A DNA stretch of 6,475 nt from NCBI GenBank assembly GCA_024689605.1, contig JAILDD010000149.1:1-6475 (forward strand), given 5' to 3'. The position numbers and the translations under genes were made by a program. Below, in pieces: positions 1 to 5,691 of the stretch. Positions within the stretch are counted from its first letter, which is position 1. Every line of letters begins with the position of its first letter. Below the pieces are notes generated by a model, which made no database searches, was not told the origin of the DNA, and saw only the letters and a list, made by a program, of their open reading frames with translations. Origin of the DNA: Lachnospiraceae bacterium. Lineage in GTDB: Bacteria; Bacillota_A; Clostridia; Lachnospirales; Lachnospiraceae.

Positions 1-11
1 TACTGATATCT

Positions 12-407
12 ATGATCGTACAGGATCAGCTCGAAGAATACGGGCTTGTACTTGTGGTATCTATGATAATGGTAGTGCTGATACTGGGAGGAACAACTCT
101 TTTCATATGCGGAAGGTTTAATAAATCTGTTAAAAAAATTCCCTATGAGATCCTATTCTGCGGAGGGACAATGTATATAGACGGCAGGCCCTTCGGGGGC
201 GTGAATATAGGGAGAGTATTAATGACGCCGGAACGGGGCGATGGCAGAGGAGATATGCGAAGACTGGTGATTTATGAAGGAAACGAAAAAGCCGGCGAAT
301 ACTGTTTCGGATTCAGGGGTGACCGGAGCGGTTTCCCGGAGTACAGCCGGCTGATAGAAGCGGTAAAGGAGAATTTTGGTGACAAATTCGCATATGATTT
401 CAACTAA
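12..407 (+). CDS. Small single-pass membrane protein of unknown function, possibly 5'-incomplete
   Basis: I do not recognise this gene. Residues 11-33 form a clear hydrophobic membrane segment (GLVLVVSMIMVVLILGG onward), followed by a basic stretch (RFNKSVKK, about 35-42) that fits a cytoplasmic side. The remaining ~90 residues are soluble and mixed beta/alpha, ending in a predicted helix (YSRLIEAVKENFGDKF). The pattern of short strands followed by a terminal helix loosely resembles small bacterial PH-like domains, but that is a guess. Only 11 bases precede the ATG. They contain no Shine-Dalgarno and no in-frame stop, so the real start may lie upstream of the window. The gene is read in the same direction as the flavodoxin-fold gene 34 bp downstream, and the two are probably co-transcribed. 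Confidence 0.6.
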   Translation: MIVQDQLEEYGLVLVVSMIMVVLILGGTTLFICGRFNKSVKKIPYEILFCGGTMYIDGRPFGGVNIGRVLMTPERGDGRGDMRRLVIYEGNEKAGEYCFGFRGDRSGFPEYSRLIEAVKENFGDKFAYDFN

Positions 408-441
408 AATATTGGAAGAAGATGTGTAGGAGGAAGGGACT

Positions 442-984
442 ATGATACTTTTTGTAAATGCCTGTGTACGGAAGCAGTCAAGAACACTTAGGCTGGCAAA
501 GCGTCTTCTGAGTGATTTTAATGATACAGTTAGAGAAGTGCGCCTTGAGGAGGTGCAGTTTCCCATTGTCGATGAAGAGTTTATCGAGAGACGCGAGGCA
601 TTAAAGAATGCGGGAAATTATGATGATCCGATGTTTGACCTTGGCAAAGATTTTGCAAGTGCAGATACGATCGTAATAGCGGCGCCTTACTATGACCTGT
701 CTTTTCCTGCGATGCTGAAGCAGTATTTTGAACAGATAAATGTCCTTGGACTGACATTTACCTATTCGGAATCCGGGATGCCGAAAGGGCTGTGCAAAGC
801 AAAGAACCTGTATTATATAACAACTGCCGGTGGACCGATTATTTCTGACGATTATGGATTTGGTTATGTTAAAACACTTGCAAATACTTTTTACGGGATA
901 GAAGAGGTTTACCAGATTAAAGCTGAGGGATTGGATATTGTCGGTGCAGATGTAGATAAAATTCTTAATGGTGCGGTGCTTTAA
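442..984 (+). CDS. Flavodoxin-fold NAD(P)H-dependent FMN oxidoreductase (azoreductase/quinone reductase-like)
   Basis: This is a 180-residue member of the Flavodoxin_2 group (NAD(P)H dehydrogenase quinone / AcpD azoreductase type), which passes electrons from NAD(P)H through bound FMN to quinones, azo compounds or nitroaromatics in the cytosol. Seen in the sequence are an N-terminal beta strand MILFVNACVR followed by a phosphate-binding loop with Ser/Arg/Thr (residues 7-20), the strand-plus-loop IVIAAPYYDLSFPAMLKQYFE (about 77-97; the family usually has P-Y-W-N-x-S-x-P-A here), and the loop TTAGGP (127-132) typical of the FMN site. It is slightly shorter than the usual ~200 residues. The start is fixed by AGGAGG at 428-433, eight bases upstream. 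Only one base separates its stop codon from the ATG of the next gene, so the two are very likely translationally coupled. The physiological substrate cannot be read from the sequence. Confidence 0.88.
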   Translation: MILFVNACVRKQSRTLRLAKRLLSDFNDTVREVRLEEVQFPIVDEEFIERREALKNAGNYDDPMFDLGKDFASADTIVIAAPYYDLSFPAMLKQYFEQINVLGLTFTYSESGMPKGLCKAKNLYYITTAGGPIISDDYGFGYVKTLANTFYGIEEVYQIKAEGLDIVGADVDKILNGAVL

Positions 985-985
985 T

Positions 986-2101
986 ATGCATTTTGGATTT
1001 TCATATGTGGGACTTATTTACCTGATCATGTTATTTGTTCCTAATATAAAGTGGGCAAAAAATAAACCGGAAGGATATGATCAGTTTGCACAAAAAGAAA
1101 ATAAGATTCTTTTAGTTTTTGAGAGGACGGGAGAAATCCTTACCAGTGCTATTGTATTGGTGTTTTCCGATTTTAATATACATGGATGGAGCCGGTGGAA
1201 CTGCTGGCTGATCGTTTCCTTTCTTCTGATGATTCTATACGAATTGTACTGGCATAGGTATTTTAAAAGCCCAAAAACGATGCAAGACCAGTATAGTTCT
1301 TTTTGCGGATTCCCTGTAGCCGGAGCAACGCTTCCTGTGCTTGCTTTTCTTTTTTTAGGAATATATGGAATCAATATTTTTTTGATCATCGCATCACTTA
1401 TACTTGGCGTTGGCCATATAGGTATTCATATTGTTCATGAGAAAGAAGCGAATGGGTCTGATGACAAATTAAGTATAATTCAAATAATGATCAAGTGGAA
1501 ATGGGTCATACTTGCAATGATCCTGTTACTGTCAGTATTGGTTCCTATTATGGTGGGCAAGATAAGAGGGCTCAGTGTACTGAATTTCAGCAGTGATGCT
1601 GACAGGTTTGAATATGATTCAGAAAATATCCTTGGAATAAAAGCGACAGTTGTTGACGGAAGGAATTATACATACATTTTTGACGGAAAAACATGCCTTT
1701 TTAGTGGATATGATGTAATGAGGGAGGATTTAACAGATAGAATTTGTTCCTGCAGCCATAATATTCCTAATTATAGTCCACAATCAGTGTTTTATAACCG
1801 GATAGGCGGGAACATATATCTTACACTTTGTTTTGGAGATGATGTCGATATGGAAAGGGTTGACGGTTTTTACCTGTACCTGTCTGAAGAGGAATGGATA
1901 ACAGTTAATCAGCCAAAAGATACTATCTTTATAGACCATATTTTAGTAACTGATCATACCTACCATAATGTAGGCACAGATGCTGAGTATGAAGACTGGT
2001 TTGGTCATGATTGGAACCAAATCTGGAATAAGGACGGATGCGGTAAGTGGAGTGAGGTGAAAGATCGATATTATGGCAGGAGCACTATGCCGCTGGAATG
2101 A
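986..2101 (+). CDS. Polytopic membrane protein with C-terminal extracytoplasmic-type domain, function unknown
   Basis: With the start at 986 the protein has 371 residues. An in-frame ATG at 968 would add six residues inside the preceding gene. I prefer 986 because MHFGFSYVGLIYLIML is a typical membrane-protein N-terminus and it sits one base after the upstream stop. There are two parts. Residues 1-153 hold about five hydrophobic segments (around 4-20, 50-65, 72-90, 108-127, 129-150) with conserved-looking ENKILLVFERTGE and FSDFNIHGWSRWN motifs. This part resembles a stand-alone Lachnospiraceae membrane protein family of unknown function. After a polar linker (154-169) comes a sixth segment (172-191) and then a ~180-residue soluble domain with several Cys residues (CSCSHN near 255) and many aromatic and acidic residues. 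The domain is probably outside the membrane. No SD is visible, which fits coupling to the flavodoxin-fold gene. The function is unknown; a two-part fusion is inferred. Confidence 0.75.
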   Translation: MHFGFSYVGLIYLIMLFVPNIKWAKNKPEGYDQFAQKENKILLVFERTGEILTSAIVLVFSDFNIHGWSRWNCWLIVSFLLMILYELYWHRYFKSPKTMQDQYSSFCGFPVAGATLPVLAFLFLGIYGINIFLIIASLILGVGHIGIHIVHEKEANGSDDKLSIIQIMIKWKWVILAMILLLSVLVPIMVGKIRGLSVLNFSSDADRFEYDSENILGIKATVVDGRNYTYIFDGKTCLFSGYDVMREDLTDRICSCSHNIPNYSPQSVFYNRIGGNIYLTLCFGDDVDMERVDGFYLYLSEEEWITVNQPKDTIFIDHILVTDHTYHNVGTDAEYEDWFGHDWNQIWNKDGCGKWSEVKDRYYGRSTMPLE

Positions 2102-2133
2102 TGTTAATGCTGTACGGTATATGGAGAGATTGA

Positions 2134-2658
2134 ATGATTATTGAAGTAGAAGATCGTGATGAGCAATATGCGCTTGATGTAGTGAATGTAATCTTATGTG
2201 ATTTGAAACTGGAAGAAGATCCCAGATTCAAGGTGCGTAATTATCGATTGCGTTACATTATATATGGTATGATCACAGTGGCATGCTTTGTTTTGGCGGT
2301 GTTATTTGCAATAAGCTATAAAAGCATCATTGTTGGAATATGCGCAGGGGTATTTGGATTCTGTGCCATGTGTGCATTCGGGTATGTACGAAGCTCCGGA
2401 ATGATAATGAAGCAATTATTAAAAAAGGGAAGAACGACATATACTTTTAGCAAAGAAGGCATTGAATACGATAACCACAATATGCAAAAAGTAACATATC
2501 AATGGGATTATTTTAGATATATAAAGCTGTATGGAACAGGGATGTTTTTTATCCCTAAGAAAAAAGCATCACCTATTCTTGCAATCCCGGTTCGATATGA
2601 GAACGAGGTGATGAATTATATGAAGGATAACGGGATTCTTCTTGATGAATTCACTTGA
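2134..2658 (+). CDS. YcxB-like membrane protein
   Basis: This 174-residue protein has an N-terminal acidic cytosolic stretch (1-35), two adjacent membrane segments (about 40-60 and 65-85) forming a hairpin, and a C-terminal soluble domain (about 103-170). The soluble part has the layout of the YcxB-like family: a strand containing TYTFSKEGIEY, then a Trp-containing strand (YQWDYFRYIKLY), then a strand with FFIPKKKASPILAIP, and a closing helix. Family function is not established. The start is supported by GGAGAG at 2123-2128, five bases before the ATG. It lies 32 bp after the six-helix membrane protein gene on the same strand, so the two may be made together. Topology suggests both termini are cytosolic. 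Base composition is strongly AT-rich compared with the cassette to the right. Confidence 0.72.
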   Translation: MIIEVEDRDEQYALDVVNVILCDLKLEEDPRFKVRNYRLRYIIYGMITVACFVLAVLFAISYKSIIVGICAGVFGFCAMCAFGYVRSSGMIMKQLLKKGRTTYTFSKEGIEYDNHNMQKVTYQWDYFRYIKLYGTGMFFIPKKKASPILAIPVRYENEVMNYMKDNGILLDEFT

Positions 2659-2694
2659 TATGTGATAACAGGATAAATAAATGCATAGCTGACT

Positions 2695-3021
2695 TTGAAT
2701 GCGCAAACAAACTTAAATAATAGGGAGAAAAGCAATATTTCTAAGAGTGATCTTGCAGGTCGGATGGAAGTGACAAGACAGTCTGTTACACTTTGGGAAA
2801 ATGGGAAGAGGAAGCCTGGGACTAAGCATCTGGAATGGTTATCCAGGTTCTATGGCATAGACGAAAAATGGTTTGGTGATCTTTCTGAAGGTGATATGTG
2901 GCTTTGTATAAATCGTTATTTTAAATTCATTCAGATGGATCAGTCTTTTGTCCGGTCATCTGCCCTTTCTATGATCATATCTGATAATGCATATGGCAGG
3001 ACTTCTTCGGGTTTTGAATAG
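2695..3021 (+). pseudogene. XRE-family helix-turn-helix gene remnant, truncated at the SOS cassette boundary
   Basis: The reading frame encodes a recognisable XRE/Cro-type DNA-binding domain. REKSNISKSDLAGRMEVTRQ (residues 10-29) is followed by SVTLWENGKRKPGTKHL (30-46), with the usual recognition helix and WENG turn, then LSRFYGIDEKWFGDL. Three things point to a broken gene. The only in-frame start after the stop at 2686-2688 is TTG (2695) or CTG (2689), with no Shine-Dalgarno. The first helix is degenerate where the family has a Leu-rich segment. From residue 83 (position 2941) onward the frame is antisense to the 3' end of the SRAP gene, so the last 26 residues are probably not native sequence. 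The natural gene therefore seems to have lost its 3' part where the - strand cassette begins. It may still express a short HTH protein. The alternative is an intact small regulator with a convergent overlap. Confidence 0.6.
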
Positions 3022-3578
3022 GGGTTGATCCAATCATCGATCCTGTCTTCAGGAAGCATGAGGGGCATCCTGTCATGGATTCTGCTAAGTTCCACAGTCG
3101 GCTCTTTGGTGAGGATCACAAAGACAGGATAGCCGTCTTCCATGCGGTACAGTCCGCAGAGCCAGGTCATGGTGCAGCCTGCGGGCTGGATGGCGAACTT
3201 GTCCCCGGTCTTTACTTTTCCGTCGGAGCTTCTCAGGTGCTGCCATTCGAAGTAGTAGGAAGCCGGGATGATGCACCTGCGGGACTGCCAGGCATCCTTA
3301 AAGGTTGGCTTTTCGCCGGCGGTTTCGACACGTGCGTTAAAGAGCGTCCGTTTGTTGTCTTTAGCAAGGAATCCCCACTGCATCGGGAATACCGTTTTTA
3401 TCCCTTTTCTGTTCGGTGCGAGAACAGGAACGATATCCGTCGGACTTACTTCGCCGTTCGTGATGACAGGCCTTCCGTGCGTGCTCACGAACTGCTGTGC
3501 AAGCTGGGAGCGGTATATGGCATCAATTATATCTTTCATTTCAGGAAGGTCTTTTTCAAGTGCGTATCTGGTACACAT
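2940..3578 (-). CDS. SOS response-associated peptidase (SRAP), YedK/HMCES family abasic-site protein
   Basis: SRAP proteins recognise abasic sites in single-stranded DNA and form a thiazolidine DNA-protein crosslink through Cys2 after removal of the initiator Met, shielding the lesion during replication. The protein has 212 residues, close to the usual family length (~220). It begins MCTRYALEKD, giving Cys2. The other active-site positions are present: Asn81 and Glu86 in FNARVET, Glu111 in the RRCIIPASYYFEW motif (102-112 region), and His168 in RIHDRMPLML. The frame is open 14 codons further upstream, but the start at 3578 is required by Cys2 and supported by AGGAG at 3586-3590. That SD overlaps the stop codon of the YolD-like gene, so translation is likely coupled. 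It is the last gene of the cassette. No terminator hairpin follows it, and its 3' end overlaps the HTH remnant convergently. Function is confident by family; its role in TLS is inferred from context. Confidence 0.95.
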   Translation of the reverse strand: MCTRYALEKDLPEMKDIIDAIYRSQLAQQFVSTHGRPVITNGEVSPTDIVPVLAPNRKGIKTVFPMQWGFLAKDNKRTLFNARVETAGEKPTFKDAWQSRRCIIPASYYFEWQHLRSSDGKVKTGDKFAIQPAGCTMTWLCGLYRMEDGYPVFVILTKEPTVELSRIHDRMPLMLPEDRIDDWINPYSKPEEVLPYALSDMIIERADDRTKD

Positions 3579-3585
3579 GGCATTT

Positions 3586-3590
3586 CTCCT
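3586..3590 (-). promoter_or_regulatory. Ribosome binding site that fixes the SRAP start
   Basis: AGGAG on the - strand lies seven bases upstream of the SRAP ATG at 3576-3578. It overlaps the TAG stop of the YolD-like gene (3589-3591). A ribosome finishing the upstream gene thus ends on the SRAP initiation region, which suggests translational coupling. It also places Cys at position 2, as the SRAP mechanism requires. Confidence 0.8.
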
Positions 3591-3843
3591 ATGGGGTTTC
3601 TTCAATGGGCGATGTCTCATCCAGGAAGGTCTCCGTCACCTCTGTCCGGGTTTTTGACAGTTCGCCACTGAATCCCTTCAAAGCATCAAAGGGGCTGAAT
3701 ATCTTGGCCCTCCGGGACAGGTCCATTGCCGGATGCCTGAGGGAAAAGCTGTCGTATTTATCATGCACAGGCTTTCCTTTTTCAAGGACCTTCCGGTATC
3801 TGAAAGAGGACGGGGGAGAGGTATTGTTGGTGGTGCTGCTCAT
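3589..3843 (-). CDS. YolD-like small protein associated with UmuC
   Basis: An 84-residue polypeptide encoded between the Y-family polymerase and SRAP genes. The N-terminal 25 residues are low-complexity and polar (rich in Ser, Thr, Asn). The core, about residues 33-60, reads FSLRHPAMDLSRRAKIFSPF followed by DALKGF. It resembles the short YolD-related proteins that accompany UmuC-type polymerases in Firmicutes; in Bacillus, YolD and YqjX sit beside UvrX and YqjW. Those partners have been proposed to act as UmuD-like accessory factors of the polymerase, but a mechanism is not established. The start at 3843 is well supported by GGAGG (3850-3854) six bases upstream. It lies 38 bp after umuC, and its stop overlaps the SRAP SD. 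The family call rests on the SPFDALKGF-type core plus location; the gene itself is near certain. Confidence 0.75.
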   Translation of the reverse strand: MSSTTNNTSPPSSFRYRKVLEKGKPVHDKYDSFSLRHPAMDLSRRAKIFSPFDALKGFSGELSKTRTEVTETFLDETSPIEETP

Positions 3844-3852
3844 TTTATTCCT

Positions 3853-3872
3853 CCGGTTCTAAAAGGGACCGG
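3853..3872 (-). other. Small inverted repeat touching the yolD-like ribosome binding site
   Basis: CCGGTTC (3853-3859) and GGACCGG (3866-3872) can pair over seven positions (six Watson-Crick, one G-U) with a six-base loop. In the - strand mRNA the distal arm shares two bases with the GGAGG SD of the yolD-like gene (3850-3854). It could tune initiation between umuC and yolD. It has no following U-run, so it is not an intrinsic terminator. It may be chance. Confidence 0.3.
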
Positions 3873-3881
3873 AAGAAGGGG

Positions 3882-5288
3882 TTAGGCCCTGTGTCCTCCG
3901 ATCTGTTCGTTTCTCATTTTCGTTGTTGCTCCGTCAAAAAGGTTTATGCCTTTAAGAAGTGCATTGGCTCCGTATTTAGTCCGTACTTCCAGGAGCGCGG
4001 CATGAAGCTGCTTTTCCCTGTTCAGGGCATCATAGTCCGTAAACAGGTCCATCTGGTACATCCCCTCATCGGAAGTGACATCACAGGCGCAGACCCCGAG
4101 TCTTCTAAGGAGTATCCTGTGGTCACTTTTCCTGTCTACATCCTGCATGATCTTCTCCGTTATGACCGTTGCGCTATTGGATGCTTCAGGAAGCCTTACG
4201 GTCCCGTTCGAGTGCGCAGGGTGGAGCCTTCCGTACCAGTCGATGGAAAGCCTTCCGTCGTAGTCGGGGAAGTATTCCAGGCTCTTGTAATCATAGCTGA
4301 TCCACCATGTAAAACGCGAAGAGACTAAGTTCTTCTTATACATATCGCAGCATAGGATGTCGATCATTTCCTTAAGGACGATAATGGCTTCATCGTATCT
4401 GTATGGACGGGGCAGCACCTGGCCGTTTGAAAGGGAATGATTGTCGCTCTTATAATGCTTGATGTCATACATGGTGACCGGTTCAATCCCCCAGGCATGG
4501 TCGATAAGTATCTCCGCATCGATTCCGAAGGTCTTGTAGAACCATTCTTCATTCCACTGGGAGCGTTCCGCTATGTCGCCCATGGTATACATATAGTTGC
4601 TTTCCAGCCTTGCGGCCTTGCCTGATCCGATCTGCCAGAAGTCCGTAAGGGGCGTGTGCTCCCATAAAAGGTACCGGTAGCTTTCCTCGGTAAGGGCAGC
4701 GATACGGACTCCGTCCCTGTCGGCAGGGGCCTTCTTGGCTACGATATCCATTGCGACTTTTGCAAGGTACAGGTTGGTTCCTATGCCTACAGTTGCGGTA
4801 ATGCCGGTATTTTTCAGGACATCACGGATCATGGTGAGCGCCATGACATGCGCCGGATCCTTTCCGGTCCCGGCAGCTTCCTTTTCATAGAAATGAAGGT
4901 ACGGCGTACAGTCGATAAAGCATTCGTCGATGCTGTATACATGCACATCCTCGGGGGATGCGTATTTTAAATATATCCCGTATATTCTGGCAGAGACTTT
5001 TTCGTACTCTGCCATGCGGGGAACTGCCGTGATGTAAAGGACGCGGGTATGCCGCGCCTGCTCATATTTTTTTATCGCCTGTTTTGCTTCAAAGAGCCTG
5101 GGCCTCCCAGGTACACCTATCGCCTTAAGCGAAGGAGAAACCGCAAGGCAGATCGTCTGATCCGAGCGGCTTTCATCGGCAACGAGCAGGTTTGTACTCA
5201 GCGGATCCAGCCCCCTGGCAACGCATTCCACCGAGGCATAGAAGCTCTTCATGTCTATGGCGATATAGGTTCTCTGCTTATCGTCCAT
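3882..5288 (-). CDS. umuC: UmuC-type Y-family translesion DNA polymerase
   Basis: This 468-residue protein is a Y-family DNA polymerase (UmuC/DinB superfamily, the Gram-positive UmuC/UvrX branch) that copies past damaged bases with low fidelity. The catalytic palm is intact. Asp12 is in the opening strand IAIDMKSFYASVE, with Tyr17 at the steric-gate position that excludes ribonucleotides. Asp121-Glu122 is in VYSIDECF, the second metal-binding site. A helix-hairpin-helix thumb region follows, with TATVGIGTNLYLAKVAMD (164-181). QMDLF at 412-416 matches the beta-clamp binding consensus, so the enzyme probably docks on the sliding clamp. The C-terminus (NLFDGATTKMRNEQIGGHRA) has the ending typical of this branch. 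The ATG at 5288 has no good Shine-Dalgarno and starts 8 nt after the stop of the HAD gene, suggesting coupled translation. The next Met (13) would lose Asp12, so 5288 is the right start. Expression is presumably DNA-damage inducible through the promoter at 6436-6464. The symbol is by family resemblance. Confidence 0.95.
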   Translation of the reverse strand: MDDKQRTYIAIDMKSFYASVECVARGLDPLSTNLLVADESRSDQTICLAVSPSLKAIGVPGRPRLFEAKQAIKKYEQARHTRVLYITAVPRMAEYEKVSARIYGIYLKYASPEDVHVYSIDECFIDCTPYLHFYEKEAAGTGKDPAHVMALTMIRDVLKNTGITATVGIGTNLYLAKVAMDIVAKKAPADRDGVRIAALTEESYRYLLWEHTPLTDFWQIGSGKAARLESNYMYTMGDIAERSQWNEEWFYKTFGIDAEILIDHAWGIEPVTMYDIKHYKSDNHSLSNGQVLPRPYRYDEAIIVLKEMIDILCCDMYKKNLVSSRFTWWISYDYKSLEYFPDYDGRLSIDWYGRLHPAHSNGTVRLPEASNSATVITEKIMQDVDRKSDHRILLRRLGVCACDVTSDEGMYQMDLFTDYDALNREKQLHAALLEVRTKYGANALLKGINLFDGATTKMRNEQIGGHRA

Positions 5289-5296
5289 ATCATCAG

Positions 5297-5620
5297 CTAA
5301 GTCGTCACTGTATCGGGCAGCATCGCCCTGTCGTCAATATAATAGTCGCAGGTGATCTTCCTGGAATTGTTTCCGTACATTTCGATGATCTCCGGAAGGT
5401 TGTCATTCACGGCATCAAATTCAAGCTGCTGGTCACGGCACCAGGAGACTGCTTTGTCCAGGGCATCGCCGGCACGGCATGTCCAGAGGATCAGCTTGTT
5501 GCCGGAGCTGCGCTGCAGTTTCAGGTATTCAATTAGGGGCCTGTTCGGTTCGCCGAGCTCCGGCCAGTTGCTGAAGCACAGGGTTCCGTCAAAATCCACG
5601 GCGATGATATGATAATCCAT
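5297..5620 (-). CDS. Minimal HAD-superfamily phosphatase
   Basis: From the ATG at 5620 the product has 107 residues. It carries all core HAD motifs: VDFDGT (Asp9 nucleophile, Asp11 general acid/base) as motif I, LILWTCR (Thr47) as motif II, Lys88 in SRKITCDYY as the likely motif III base, and DYYIDDRA (Asp96, Asp97) as motif IV for Mg2+. There is almost no cap domain, so it belongs with small capless HAD proteins (BT0820-like), often found in phage and mobile DNA. Their substrates are poorly defined. The frame is open further upstream, with ATGs at 5635 and beyond. 5620 is chosen because AAAGG at 5628-5632 is seven bases away and because MDYHIIAVDFDGT gives the usual N-terminal strand; 5635 (112 residues) is possible. 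It lies between the S24 repressor and umuC, 8 nt before the latter. A role in cleaning up damaged nucleotides is conceivable but unproven. Confidence 0.87.
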   Translation of the reverse strand: MDYHIIAVDFDGTLCFSNWPELGEPNRPLIEYLKLQRSSGNKLILWTCRAGDALDKAVSWCRDQQLEFDAVNDNLPEIIEMYGNNSRKITCDYYIDDRAMLPDTVTT

Positions 5621-5627
5621 AGCATAA

Positions 5628-5632
5628 CCTTT
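5628..5632 (-). promoter_or_regulatory. Ribosome binding site favouring the HAD start at 5620
   Basis: AAAGG on the - strand is seven bases upstream of the ATG at 5618-5620. The alternative ATG at 5633-5635 has only a weak AAAAAG tract in front. This makes the shorter product the better choice, though the match is moderate. Confidence 0.5.
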
Positions 5633-5691
5633 CATTGTGTCTTTTTCTGACAAGTACCATTCTAAATGGGAACGTGCAGGAGAATAGGGAC

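Noticed and set aside
219..566. - strand open frame of 115 codons across the first two genes
   Set aside because: Spans the junction of two + strand genes, one of them a clear flavodoxin-fold enzyme with a strong SD. Its sequence is Ser/Arg-rich and shadow-like.
968..985. ATG at 968 as the start of the six-helix membrane protein
   Set aside because: It would overlap the previous gene by 17 bases with no SD and add a charged MVRCFN leader; the ATG at 986 gives a better membrane-protein N-terminus.
1081..1389. - strand open frame of 102 codons inside the membrane protein gene
   Set aside because: Antisense to a continuous membrane-protein frame, no SD, Lys/Ile-rich composition expected of reversed hydrophobic codons.
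2655..2683. TTGATA plus an AT-rich block as a promoter for the HTH remnant
   Set aside because: The best -10-like hexamer is only 13 bp from TTGATA, which is not a workable spacing, and the region is generally AT-rich.
3075..3671. Long + strand open frame of about 198 codons opposite SRAP, plus others at 3268-3657 and 3497-3862
   Set aside because: They are antisense to well-supported SRAP and YolD-like genes, have no Shine-Dalgarno or recognisable domain, and arise from the codon pattern of the real - strand frames.
3891..4328. + strand open frames inside umuC (also 4075-4263, 4437-4625, 5049-5300, 5192-5536)
   Set aside because: They are shadows of the intact polymerase gene; the translations have no family features.
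5655..5675. CCATT/AATGG inverted repeat in the 71-bp gap between the S24 and HAD genes as a terminator or attenuator
   Set aside because: Only five strong base pairs with a three-base loop and no downstream U-run on the - strand; too weak to call.
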